From assembly GCA_019155205.2 (NCBI GenBank), contig JAHNZQ020003150.1, positions 726,952 to 741,502 on the forward strand: DNA of 14,551 bases, in the 5' to 3' direction. Of the stretch, positions 1 through 8,820 are shown in pieces. Positions within the stretch are counted from its first letter, which is position 1. Each line of letters opens with the position of its first letter. The notes beneath the pieces are model-generated. The model searched no databases, had not been told where the DNA came from, and worked only from the letters and a program-made list of their open reading frames with translations. The translations under genes were made by a program, and so were the position numbers. This DNA comes from Gracilaria vermiculophylla (taxonomy: Eukaryota > Rhodophyta > Florideophyceae > Gracilariales > Gracilariaceae).

Positions 1-1059
1 CGATGGATGTTGATGGTGTAGTGTTATGATTATGAAACGGTTTTTACTTATATGTTCTGCAAAAGGCGCACTACAGTACTACTTTGGCGCGTTTTTTAGG
101 CGTGATATGATTTTGAAACGCACTGTACGCTCGGGTCCATATGATTCACCATTCTTTGCTTTTTTTCATATTTTTTCTTTGGAGTCGAAGCGCAGATCGC
201 TTTTCGTGTTTCAATCGAGGCCCAGATTGCCACTGTCCTATAAAAGTCTACACATAGGTGCGGCGTTCCACCGTTGCAAGCCATATCCCCACCAATTTCC
301 TTCGAAATGGATGAAGTCCACCTGAGCATGCCATGGAGCTACATCTGTAATAGTGGCACTGTTCGGTGAAGTAACTAGTGTTTCGTATATTTTGACAACA
401 ATTAACAAATATTATAAGTTTTTCAAACCGAATCTTCAGAAGATCAGTTTTAAAACATATTGTACGTCAAGATAACACTGTTTTTCATAATAAATTGACA
501 GACCATGGTCCACGAAGCCGATAAAAGTAATAGATGGTGCAAAAGATCCAAAATGTGTGCAATGTGGTTTACTTCACTCTTTGTAGTCATTACATATGTA
601 TAAAAGAGCCAATTTTGTTCTTGAGATTACTTGATGTGGTTCAACGGTCGCCATGGATATTAAGGTGCCATGGTACATAAATTAGAGACACCACGTGAAA
701 CGGCATGCACCGGTACATGGAGGGGTACCACGGTGACCCACAGATGTATTGAACTAGTTCGCTGTCGTGCTCTCTCGAGTGTCTATAGGTGCAATGACTT
801 GTGGATCTGAACTGAAACTTATTAATCATGGCTGTTGCAATTGTTCCTGAAACGTGGCTAGGACTTTTCTTTCATGTTAAGTTGTGGTTCAAACTAGTCA
901 CTGTCTCCGCATTGTTTTGCAATACTGTATAAGTCTGAATAAAATGGTAAGTGGAAGGCAGCAATCCGTCGTTCTAGTTGTATATGAGCACTGTCCACAT
1001 TTGCGGCAGGAAACCGAGAACATAACCAAAGTGCGCACTAGCCTCACGTAAGAAGATCA
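1..1059. other. Left flank, no gene recognised
   Basis: I see no coding region that I can support here. The longest open stretches (26-325 on + and 96-329 on -) overlap each other on opposite strands and neither shows a family motif. Around 650-735 there are several CATGG and GGTAC palindromic words, but they do not form a clean inverted or direct repeat. The right part may contain more of the copia relic that becomes readable at about 1060, too decayed to follow. Confidence 0.5.
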
Positions 1060-1653
1060 GAATTTCTACGCAGAGAATGAGTATAGCAAAGCTACAGCAT
1101 CTTCGAATCTATATTGTCAGCACCGAAGGCATTTTTAGCCTTTAACGTCTCATCACGCTGCCATACTCGTCTTAAAAGTCATAGAAGATGTCCATTATTT
1201 CCACCGCAAAGTATTAGTTGTTTAAGCGTCATTAGATATTGGATTGATGCGTATGTTGATACTGAATGAGGTTCATTTCTTACAAAAACCGTCGATTGGA
1301 TTTTTATGATGTTGTGCTGAAATGATTCGAACGAAATCCCCTGAAAGATGCTTGCCCACGAAGTCGGACTACGGCAAAGCATTCGACTCGTGGATCTGTG
1401 CGCTGTCATATTTTCGAGCGTTCACTTCTAGTATGACTGTAGAGGAGAAAAAAAAGCTGCTAGTGGAACCAAAAGCAATCTATGAAGACTATCAAATCTG
1501 CATTGATCTGGTTCATTACAATGTGTATACCGAATGGACTAAAAACATAGATATTTTCTATCAAATCATCCGAGACGTGTTCCATGGCAACGCTTTATTT
1601 TAAATAAATGTATGAATAATAAAATTGAAAAAATGCTCATCAAGCCAGCTGCA
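1060..1653 (+). pseudogene. Ty1/copia relic: end of RT and RNase H
   Basis: Seen: the frame that is open at 1322-1603 reads IYEDYQICIDLVHYNVY and then WTKNIDIFYQIIRDVF. This matches the copia RNase H pattern IYEDNQ-(S/G)-(C/A)-I-A-L...(R)TKHIDIRYHFIRD. After about 1595 the homology moves to another frame and continues as NKIEKMLIKPA, like the closing NEM-ADMLTKPL motif. Upstream, YWIDAYVDTE near 1235-1268 resembles the GY-DADWA-D start of the domain, and SHHAAILVLKVIEDVHY near 1150-1200 resembles the HW-A-KRVLRYLKGT link after RT. At least two frameshifts and several stops break it. It is in the opposite orientation to the copia element at 9990-14150, so it is a separate insertion. RNase H would remove RNA from the RNA-DNA hybrid during reverse transcription. 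No LTRs were found. Certain for 1440-1650, weaker to the left. Confidence 0.75.
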
Positions 1654-2099
1654 TATACGTAACTGGAATAGTTCAAGAACGAAGGTGCCATGATCCTGTA
1701 CAGCAACCACTGTTAGTGGCATACTCAATATTTTTGCTGAGTTCAAATGCGGTTTCGAATAGTAGCTGAAAAGGTAAAATATAAGTCTTTTTAATTACAA
1801 TGACAATGTGCTTTAGTGAATGAGTGGAAGCGATGTTAGAGATGCTTCCGCGCAAAGACGATCAAAAGGACTCACATTGCTTAATAATTATGTGCAGTTC
1901 CATACTGCCGTGATTGCATGAAACGGACCAGCTTTCTTAGGTTGATTTGCGAGTAGTTTTGAATTATTAAAGTAGGCAATGCTGAACTGAAGTCAGCCGC
2001 ACTAGTATTATGACATAAATTACTTCAGTGCATTGACAGCCTCCGTTGAGTAGCGTTGATTCTGCGTAGACTGAGGTAATGGAGTCATAGTCCTTCATA
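1654..2099. other. Unassigned spacer
   Basis: Nothing supported. It lies between the copia relic and the LINE-like scrap. The left end could be the 3' untranslated or LTR part of the copia relic, but there is no second copy in the window to prove an LTR. Confidence 0.4.
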
Positions 2100-2330
2100 A
2101 ACTTTGCTTACGTTTCTTTTGAAGAATTTCAAGCGCATCCGAGCCCAATCTCGTGACCCTCCTTTGCATCTACTCCAAATTATCGTTGGTCCGCTGACGT
2201 TTGTTTATAGATGGACCCCACCGGGCGCTCCGGTATCCATTGCAACTTAGTGGGGTAGAACAGAAGTTGAACGGAAGATGAAGAGGCTCGCCAGCATGAG
2301 CGTTGAGCGAGCAGTAGATGCCTCGAACAC
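2100..2330 (-). pseudogene. Probable LINE (non-LTR) RT C-terminal scrap
   Basis: Seen: on the minus strand, RWGPSINKRQ near 2226-2197 is followed by NLE*MQRRVTRL near 2181-2146 in one frame. This resembles the motif after the RT thumb of jockey/CR1-type LINEs, VWSP-LKKDI--LE-VQRRATRL. Slightly upstream in another frame, RSTSVLPH*VAMD (about 2280-2240) fits the preceding Y--LVRP-LEYAS motif. The two parts need a frameshift, and there is an in-frame TAG in LE*MQ. Nothing readable remains downstream of about 2110. The match rests on some 35 residues of a low-complexity family motif, so chance is possible. A LINE RT would prime cDNA on nicked target DNA. Confidence 0.38.
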
Positions 2331-2566
2331 AATTTCCATACTGAAAATAGTGCATCAACAAAAGAAAAACAGAATCTGTATCATAAAACAAAAGACACTC
2401 GATCTCATCAATCGCATTCTAACATGATATATATATGCTTGCTATGATTCAAAAATGCTTACAACAGCATTATAATATACGGAAGAACTCAGGACAACAA
2501 CGCATAACAGCTACCTGCACTCACGTAATTATTACAAAACAGAATGTTAATACACATTTTGCCATC

Positions 2567-2571
2567 GTAAC
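2567..2571. repeat. Target-site duplication GTAAC, left copy
   Basis: GTAAC directly abuts the outer end of the 3' LTR. The same five bases follow the outer end of the 5' LTR at 7891-7895. Five base pairs is a normal length for Ty3/gypsy integration. The LTR edge is uncertain by about four bases, because TAAC also precedes the inner edge of the other LTR. Confidence 0.65.
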
Positions 2572-2602
2572 TACGGCAAAATCACGCACGTGAAATATGA
2601 TC

Positions 2603-2622
2603 GACACTCCAGGAGAAGTGTC
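2603..2622. other. Small LTR hairpin with compensatory change
   Basis: GACAC at 2603-2607 pairs with GTGTC at 2618-2622. The same place in the other LTR (7691-7710) has GGCAC pairing with GTGCC. The second base pair is A-T in one copy and G-C in the other, so both bases changed and pairing was kept. Confidence 0.6.
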
Positions 2623-2634
2623 CCCTTCTTTTCG

Positions 2635-2658
2635 CTGATCGCCTTCCTCGGCGATCAG
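2635..2658. other. 9-bp perfect LTR stem-loop (3' LTR copy)
   Basis: CTGATCGCC at 2635-2643 is the exact reverse complement of GGCGATCAG at 2650-2658, with a 6-base loop. The same stem is at 7723-7746 in the other LTR. In element orientation it lies just after the poly(A) signal, so it would sit near the RNA 3' end or in the R region. It could act in RNA 3'-end formation, strand transfer or packaging; the function is inferred. Confidence 0.7.
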
Positions 2659-2959
2659 GTGCCTTTTATCGTCAAAACCCGGCAATAGTCTTCTTCGAAT
2701 TACTCAGCTTCGAATTCCAAACTTATACTATCACGGGGCTTCAAACTCAAATACGCATTGTCCAACTGATTCAAAACAACAACTATGCTTCTAAGTGCTA
2801 CATTTCTCAATGAGCCTAACCATATTCAAACAAACTTCAAGAATAATAGGGTCATTCAACACTTTGTAGAGTAGTTGTATAGTCACCGTGATTCTTCCAC
2901 AAGATGCAGTTGTCATGATCATGATTATGCGCTAAGCTTGTGGCTAGTTAAGATTGGAG

Positions 2960-3300
2960 AGACGTGTAGCCCATTTCTTAATCTCACGTTGGCCTGCAGT
3001 GCAAAGAAAATCTTCGAGTTCTCCTGGAACATCTTCTATCAGGTGATGTAATGGCTCCCAACTAAAATCCATTTAATCAGAAAGACCATTCCATTTAACA
3101 AGCACTTAAATTCCTGTCGGTCCATCACGAATATCTTGGAAAGCCTCCATCCTGTCCATGACAGCCTTATTGTGTCTCATGGCTTGGGAAAGTGCATCTT
3201 CAACAAATGTTCCTTCCCAATCGGAACCATACGGTAAAATGCGGCGAACGTGCACATCTTCCTGCTTTCTGCTGATTATGTCTCGACAGAAAAAACCCAT
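2960..3300 (-). pseudogene. Chromodomain, C-terminus of gypsy Pol
   Basis: Seen: after DVHVRRILPYGSDWEG (about 3260-3213), the segment from 3147 down reads EAFQDIRDG, then after one TAA VLVKWNGLSD, then after another TAA DFSWEPLHHLIEDVP, ending GELEDFL near 3005. The VKW-GL...SWEPL-H pattern is the core of chromodomains: the aromatic and Trp residues that would line the methyl-lysine cage and the W-E-P strand are visible. Known: in chromoviruses this module binds histone marks and steers integration into heterochromatin. The frame differs from integrase, so a frameshift lies near 3270. Two in-frame TAA codons would truncate it. About 130 bp separate it from the 3' LTR. Confidence 0.85.
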
Positions 3301-4500
3301 TCCGACTTGCTACCAACCATTCCCTGAGGTCCTTTCCACTTTAAGCCTAGTTTATGACCACCGTCTACAGCTTTTCGCACAAGCACGACTGAGCCAACAT
3401 CCAGACTAGAAAAATGCACTCACGTTCTCATGTTCTGCCCTTAGATTCGACTCTTTCTGGATTTAGACACCAAAGATGATGCATCTTGATATAGATCTTC
3501 TATAGCATACTCAAGCTTTTTAATCTTCAAAAGCTGTCTAGCTCTTGCTTCCGTTGTGGACGCTGCGGAAGGGTAGTCTTTTTTGATCCATGCTGAAAGT
3601 AATGGACGTTTGGGTTTTTGTCATGTAAAAATCTCCAGCAGTGTTCGAAACACCTTTGGGTCGGCCTTGTCTCTCGGGCTCAATCGCTGCAATGGCGTGA
3701 GGTTCATGACGCTTTGAATAACTTCTGTGACCGTCGGCCACTGAAAGGGTTTCAAGTTCCATTCTCAAAGGAGGCCTTGGCATGCTCTTTTGACTTCTTC
3801 ACAAATACGTTCAACCGACCCATTTGGCCATGGAAAATAAGCCGTCGTGAAGTGGTAGACATAAATAAACTCATCTGACCAACTCTTCATCAATGAATTG
3901 CCAGAACGGGCGCTCTGGTCTGCTACCATTGCGTCCCATCCACTGAAAGACGCTATCCATGTAGACGAAACTTCGGTGTCGGTGACCATGTCAGCATTAA
4001 CAGCAGGCTATAGCCAAAGAAACCCTGAGGGATCATTTCTGATGAGCAAGAGGTATCGAAAACCTGTGTTGTTTCTCCCCATATATAAGAAATAAACATT
4101 GATCACTTCATTGAGACGTGTCGCATGAAAAGCACTACCATGAGGCCTCGCAATTACTGATCCAGCACTCAATAAAAGACAGTAGAGACAGTCTTTAACA
4201 AAGGCGTCCACGTCCGACGTCAACGATCTCCAGTAGAATGTCTCTCTGAGAATGCTTTCGGTGGCAGCTGCACATCGATGATCACTGCTTTCACAGTGAG
4301 AGACCACCATAAGCTTCAGCTTCATTTCCATTTCAATGTCAGGTATCCATATGCGATTCTTGACACGAAAAGTTCCCTCCTCACCTTCCGAGACATTTTC
4401 CTCTTTTTCTTTCCTATGCTGCAATGCCCGAATGTCTTCCATATTGGGCCATGGAAAAGATTCCGGGGAAGGCTGCATTTCTGTAGCGGTTAAGAACAGA
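3300..4500 (-). pseudogene. Integrase of the gypsy element
   Basis: Joins cDNA to host DNA. Seen: 4559-4008 carries the HHCC zinc finger (HCESSDH, then CLYC) and the start of the catalytic core. 3989-3765 continues with VADQSA (second Asp kept) and HFTTAYFPWPNGSVER (catalytic Glu kept). The usual first catalytic Asp, in the H-D-Y-L context, is Tyr (VINVYFLYMG), so the enzyme is dead even without its stops. A TAG at 4008-4010 falls in SGFLWL*P, where relatives as I recall have Trp. A TGA at 3765-3767 follows. The frame then stays the same (EWNLKPFQWPTV, a typical post-core segment) down to LDVGSVVLVRKAVDGG and KSEWVFSVET (about 3405-3275), the GPY/F-like C-terminal part. One frame is kept for over 1 kb. 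Confidence 0.92.
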
Positions 4501-4559
4501 CTTGAGACAGATCTGACCGCTGGTCTCGATCGGTACCCCTTCGTCCAGCGCGTGAGCAT

Positions 4560-5129
4560 ATCTGCACAAATGTTTCTGTGCCCTTCAATGTGCTCAGTGA
4601 CGTATTCAAACTTCGCAAGAAACAGGGCCTATTGCTGTACTTGGGATATGATATGCCTTCCCAGCGAGGATTCATACGCTGGAGGGCAAAAAACAAGCAG
4701 AAGGTTGTGATGATCTGTGAACACGACTGTGTTGACGCGGCCAAGTAGAAGGTTATCTATTTTCTTGAATACCTGAAAAACTGCATAAACGTTCTTCTCA
4801 TACGTTGTCCATCTCTCCTGTGTCTCAGTGAATGCTCCTCCCAAGCATCCAAGAGGCTTATGCTCCTGTGTCTCAATTGGGCGTCCCAGCTGGTTGCCTT
4901 CGATCTGCGTTATCACTCCTGACCAGTATTTTTCTGAAGTGTCCATAAAGATGCACACGGTACTCTCTTCCGTTATGAAAGATAACCTTACGCAGTTTCG
5001 TAAGCTTCCTTGCACATTTTTTGACGATGCTTCGTGGTCTGTTCCCCACGATAGGCTACGTAACTGAACTCGTCGGAGCAATTTCTTTTTCCGCTTCCCG
5101 ACTTTTTCATACGCTTCTGCCCAGATCGT
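4560..5129 (-). pseudogene. RNase H of the gypsy element
   Basis: Degrades the RNA strand of the RNA-DNA hybrid. Seen: this is the longest clean block of the element, open from 5234 to 4629. The four expected acidic residues are all present: Asp in FMDTSEKYWSG (about 4943), Glu in TTYEKNVYAV (about 4799), Asp in VFTDHHNLL (about 4715) and Asp in ICADMLTRW (about 4562). A TAG at 4629-4631 interrupts QVQQ*ALFLAKF, where relatives have Trp, and the same frame runs on into integrase. It follows RT in one frame. Apart from that stop it looks structurally sound. Confidence 0.93.
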
Positions 5130-6160
5130 CCTCAAAGGTTCCGATCGGGAAACGAGATCAGGAATTCCGTGACCCAACCATCTACAACCATGGACAAATT
5201 TACAAAGCTCGTCTGCCGTCTGAGGCATCTGCAAATCTCGGAATGCTTCGACCCGTGTCGGGTCCGTTCGGTATCCGTGTTCGTCATTGATTCGGGCACA
5301 CCAGCGGATTTTTTTATTGAAGAAACTTGACCTTCGAGCAGAAACCTAGAGGCCTTTCTCCTGGCAAACTTTGAAGAATTCAACCAAACGTTCCAGCAAT
5401 GACTCCTCATCTTCTTCATACAGAGCAAAATCATCTCTCCAAATCTTGAAAGACTGTCTTATATGTTCAAACAACGGATATATGATCCCTGAAAATGTAA
5501 TACAGCATAATTCATACCCATGAGAACCCTGCGAGACGAATAGACTCCGTGCAGCGTCACAAATGAGCACTTGTCATACGAATCTTCATGCAGAGGCAGT
5601 TGCCAATATCCGAATACAAGATCAATTGAAGCAAATACCGTACTTTCGCCGAAACCCTGCATCTCTGAATCTTTATTAGACATTGGCCATTCAATCTTCT
5701 TTGTTGCAGGATTGAGTGGACGGAGGCAAATCGTGAGTCTAAATTTGACCTTAACCTTTTTGGGTACCACCAATGGAGCGCATTGCCCTTCTGCCTTAGG
5801 ATTGGGAAATATGACTCCTGTATCAACCAATTGCCGAATAAAGGTATCCATATACTTCCTGTGTGGCGTTGAATATCGTCAGGCGTTCACCTTGACCGGC
5901 TCATGCCCGTCCATGATCTATACACGTAGCGACGCGACTTTAGCTGGCGGCATCTTGCCCAACCTGAGATGAAAAACGTGCCTGTACGTCTGGAACAGAT
6001 GTTGTAGCTGTTCCCAGACACTTGATGTCATTCCATTTTCCCTTGCCTCTCTGGCAAAGTTTGCGTAAGCTGTGTTCAGATCTTTGGGGTCATCCTCCCA
6101 TAGATCGATGTACACACTATATTCGTTAAGCTCATCTTCATCATGAAGTTAACCAAGTCC
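5130..6160 (-). pseudogene. Reverse transcriptase of the gypsy element
   Basis: Copies element RNA into DNA. Seen: the N-terminal linker (LWEDDPKDLN, near 6110-6080) leads to FIRQLVDTGVIFPNPKAEG, PKKVKVKFRLTICLRPLN and WPMSNKDSEM. SIDLVFGYWQLPLHEDS holds the first catalytic Asp. Near 5480 the frame shifts, and the YxDD box follows as FKIWRDDFALYEED (5441-5430) with both Asp intact. The thumb and connection run through SSFFNKKIRWCARI and LQMPQTADELCKFVHG. Stops: two between 5930 and 5870 and one TAG at 5346-5348. The catalytic triad is complete, so the loss of function is due to stops and the frameshift, not to active-site change. Confidence 0.94.
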
Positions 6161-6259
6161 ATGGCGTACAGAGCTAGCGCTCGAAAATAAAGACGACATT
6201 CGGGAAGATACTCTCTCCACTGGAGGGTCCAAAAATAGCGTTCTGACATCAATGTCTCC

Positions 6260-6643
6260 ATTGAGCCTTGTCGCAGCCGCCTCCAGGTGCTTCCTGTTGT
6301 TCAGCCCGAGACAGCTCAATTTTTCTCATCCGAGAACTACATGATCACAAGCGACATCCACTGTCCACCAACAAGCGTTACGAATACGAAGAAGCGAGCC
6401 ATGTCGAGCGCCCAGTACTAGATCCGCAGTACGTTTTCTGTAGGCTAGTATGGTGAGTGCTCCTTCATCGAACATGTTGTACATCTCCGGTGGCTATAGC
6501 AGCACGACATCTGTCAGGCATCCATTCTTCTTCAAAACATCTAACATCTTACGAGAAGCACATTCCACGGACCCACCTTCATATGTCAAGAATCTAACTT
6601 CTACATTATCCGAATCGCAAATAAAAGTCGCATCAAACATCAC
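6260..6643 (-). pseudogene. Retropepsin-like protease region of the gypsy element
   Basis: It would cut Gag-Pol. Seen: in the same frame as RT, the segment reads VEVRFLTYEGGSVECASRKM (about 6607-6548) and ends with LRIRNACWWTV and LGLNNRKHLEAA. Position and spacing fit the aspartic protease of this element type, in which the active site is normally L-D-S/T-G. Here the motif is YEGG (6580-6572), with Asp replaced by Glu and Ser/Thr by Gly, so catalysis is not expected. Two in-frame stops follow. The identification rests on place and on the V-V/LRN-CWW pattern more than on the catalytic motif. Confidence 0.65.
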
Positions 6644-6650
6644 TGACTTT

Positions 6651-7611
6651 TCATCTTCTCAAATAGACTTCAGCGATTGGATCATCTTCTTTTCCTTCTG
6701 CTTGTCTCGCTGCTTTTTTCAAATTCGAGATAATATCTCGAGGAGTTCTTCTGGGGATGTCTTCTTGCAATTCTTCAAAAGTTGACGTTCGCCTGGACAG
6801 TCTTAGTGTTTCAACAAAACGGCAAACGCTTAGATGATCCTTGACTGTTTTCTTTCTTTGAACCAGCATCCAGAGTCCTCTTTCTGTTGCTGTCTCTGGT
6901 CTTATCACCAGTCACAGTGGTAATATCCCTGTCTTATGCTTTAGCGTCAGAAGAGGATCGCGCATTTCCCTTTCGGGCCTACTCCACGACTTGGGCTTCT
7001 TCTGGCAATCGCTTAGTGTATTTCTTGGAATATTCGGTGTGGATCTTGGTTCGAAATTCCATTCGTATGATCTCTTCCATGTGCGTTTGTAACCGTCTGG
7101 GTCTTGTGCGTTCCCGAATATGACGAATGGCGATCTCAGGACACTTCTTGATTGCCTCAAAGTAGCCCGCTCTTCGCATAGCTTCTTTGAAGTTCACGAC
7201 TAACTGCCGCACTCGACTTGGCACTTCAGAAAGCTTCATATCCATTCGAACATCAGAAATGATACGTTCCCATTCGTCACTACGAAGTTTCTTGATTTCC
7301 AACTTTGAATGCTTCTCAAAACAGTCTTGCTGCATCTGTTTAGTTATGTCTGTCACGCATTTTGCATCGACATACTGGCCGTCGATGAGTATTTGTAACA
7401 CTCTATCCGTTACAGAAGCCTTCTAAAATGTTGCAGTGATGCTTACGCCGCGTTATTTGTTATTCTCTTCAACGTTCATCTCGTAAACTTTTTTTTCCAT
7501 CAGAAAACGAGATATAGGTGGAACACAAATGTCTTCCAGAAGAGGCGCTTTTAGCCCAGCAATTGTCGCTTGTGGAACTGTCGGCCATTCTGATTTTTCC
7601 ACTTCTTCCAT
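6651..7611 (-). pseudogene. Gag region of the gypsy element
   Basis: It would form the particle shell. The chosen start is an ATG at 7611-7609, about 50 bases inside the 5' LTR: MEEVEKSEWPTVPQATIAGL, 52 codons to a TAA at 7453-7455. The same frame resumes as SVTDRVLQILIDGQYVDAKC and runs to a TAG at 6979-6981, rich in charged helices (KLEIKKLRSDEWERI, RQLVVNFKEAMRRAG). It continues past that stop to a TGA near 6811. A second frame (6908-6651) carries FVETLRLSRRTSTFEELQED and may be the Gag C-terminus. I see no CCHC zinc knuckle, only a lone Cys. The helical Gag followed by a variable tail is typical of LTR elements; assignment is by position and composition. Confidence 0.75.
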
Positions 7612-7722
7612 TGTGCTGACCTTTCTCCAAGCAACGTGATTCGTTTCGCGAAGAAATAACTATGGGAAATCACGCGCGTGCAAAATGATCGGCACCCCAG
7701 GAGAAGTGCCCCCTTCTTCTCG

Positions 7723-7746
7723 CTGATCGCCTCCCTCGGCGATCAG
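7723..7746. other. 9-bp perfect LTR stem-loop (5' LTR copy)
   Basis: CTGATCGCC at 7723-7731 and GGCGATCAG at 7738-7746 with loop TCCCTC. All 18 stem bases are identical to the 3' LTR copy, although the LTRs differ at about one position in five overall; only the loop differs. Confidence 0.7.
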
Positions 7747-7752
7747 GCGCCT

Positions 7753-7758
7753 TTTATT
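7753..7758 (-). promoter_or_regulatory. Poly(A) signal AATAAA in the 5' LTR
   Basis: Reads AATAAA on the minus strand, 7 bases before the 9-bp stem-loop. The matching bases in the 3' LTR read GATAAA. An LTR needs such a signal for the 3' end of its transcript. Confidence 0.55.
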
Positions 7759-7890
7759 GCCAAACGTTGGCAGTAGTCTTTCTCGAATTACTTAGCTTCG
7801 AGTTCCACAGTTACACTGTTACGGGGAATCAAATTTTACGGCGCACGGTCCGACCAATTCGAAACAAGAACTCTGCTACTAAGTGCAACA

Positions 7891-7895
7891 GTAAC
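7891..7895. repeat. Target-site duplication GTAAC, right copy
   Basis: It directly follows the TG-starting outer edge of the 5' LTR and matches 2567-2571, supporting insertion by an integrase and not assembly of unrelated pieces. Confidence 0.65.
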
Positions 7896-8820
7896 CCAGT
7901 TTCATGTATTTGTATCTTACACTTGAATAAAATCATATTAAACCTCATTATAGTCCTCTTCCAAGTACGACGCTTTCCCATGCATATAACTATACATCCT
8001 GCGTAGTAAAAGATGCTTTATCCACATGTGTACTACAAATTTACCACGTATCTCAGTATTTCTGCAACCTTGTCAAGCACGTGCATTATGCTGACCTCTT
8101 CTTTTTACTCTCCTCTTCAAACTTGAATTGGAACTAGGTATCCGAACCTTTTAAGTCAGGTTTTCACTTATTCGAAACACTAGAAATTGCAAACATAGAG
8201 TTCTTTTGATTCAGCAAGCAAAAATACCTAGCGAGAGCAACGGGACATGCAAAAGTAGCATCTTTGTGGTTTAAAGAGGGACTATGGAAAAGAAAAGAGA
8301 TAGACGAGATCAAACTGATGAACGATAGCATCTCTTATGTTTTTAATTTTATGAACAGATGGATGGTCAGCATTATACTGATTTTCTTCACATTCATCAC
8401 GCCGCCTTTGCCATCACCTTTTTTGGATATATAAAGGTCTTTTAGTTTAATGACAGTCTGCATACTGTATATGTTCCTGTGTGCTTACTGAAGCTGCTCC
8501 AGTGCAATTATCACAGTCAGTTTCGTTTTTACAGCGCTGCTTTTCTTTCAGCAAACGGCTCTTCATAAACTTAACGGTTCATCTCAGCACTCTAATCGAC
8601 GTATCAAAAGGCGCACCAAACTACATGATTCCTTTTATAAATCCACACGAAATGTTAATGGTAACGTCTGGTCTTTTAAAAACCGATTTATGTTCTTCAA
8701 GTCTATTGCAAAATGGCAGATGCAGTCGATGTAATCAAGCTCTTTTTTTAAAGCTTTTCTTCATAGGATGACCGTCAGGCTTTTGATTCAATCAGACACG
8801 TACTTCATTGCTCAACATAG
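7896..8820. other. Unassigned region
   Basis: No recognised gene. A 96-codon open frame on + (8481-8771, starting MLTEAAPVQL) has no motif I know. It contains a possible 50-base intron-like stretch (GTATAT near 8467 to CAG near 8516), so it could belong with the exon candidate to the right, but the support is weak. 8400-8440 is AT-rich. Confidence 0.35.

Larger units (their letters stand above)
2572..2802 (-). repeat. 3' LTR of the gypsy element
   Basis: It aligns along its whole length with 7661-7890. In element orientation it starts TGTAGCACTTAG and the other copy starts TGTTGCACTTAG, the usual TG start. I count roughly 45 differences over about 235 aligned positions, mostly transitions, so the two LTRs are near 80 percent identical by eye. 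The poly(A) signal seen in the other LTR is changed to GATAAA here (2663-2668 on the plus strand). Two hairpins are kept (2603-2622 and 2635-2658). Confidence 0.9.
2572..7890 (-). mobile_element. Full-length, inactive Ty3/gypsy element with chromodomain
   Basis: Seen: about 5.3 kb between two LTRs of about 230 bp with a shared 5-bp flank. All domains are in order on the minus strand: gag (7611-6651), protease (6643-6260), RT (6160-5130), RNase H (5129-4560), integrase (4500-3300) and chromodomain (3147-2960). The reading frame changes only a few times (near 6800, 6650, 5480 and 3270), with stops scattered inside each block. Known: Ty3/gypsy elements with a C-terminal chromodomain (chromoviruses) target chromatin marks. 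The gag type, the SGFLWL and HFTTAYFPWPNG wording in integrase and the RDG...VLVKWNGL chromodomain recall oomycete elements. Inferred: an ancient insertion, non-autonomous today. No zinc knuckle, clear primer-binding site or polypurine tract could be read. Confidence 0.93.
7661..7890 (-). repeat. 5' LTR of the gypsy element
   Basis: Direct repeat of 2572-2802. In element orientation it begins TGTTGCACTTAGTAGCAG and ends close to CCATA. It keeps more of the expected features than the other copy: AATAAA at 7758-7753, the hairpin GGCAC/GTGCC at 7691-7710 and the stem CTGATCGCC/GGCGATCAG at 7723-7746. It should carry the promoter for the element RNA, but I could not pick out a TATA box with confidence. 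No convincing tRNA-complementary primer site follows at 7660-7640. Confidence 0.9.

Noticed and set aside
26..329. Overlapping 99- and 77-codon frames at the left end
   Set aside because: They lie on opposite strands with no motif, splice or family pattern that favours either.
650..740. Cluster of CCATGG and GGTACC-like words
   Set aside because: The words do not make a long enough inverted repeat or regular array to call a structure.
4336..4710. 124-codon open frame on the plus strand
   Set aside because: It is antisense to gypsy RNase H and integrase, which carry unmistakable motifs on the other strand; the open frame has no motif.
5571..5972. 133-codon open frame on the plus strand
   Set aside because: It lies opposite the gypsy RT (SIDLVFGYWQLPL on the minus strand) and is explained as a shadow.
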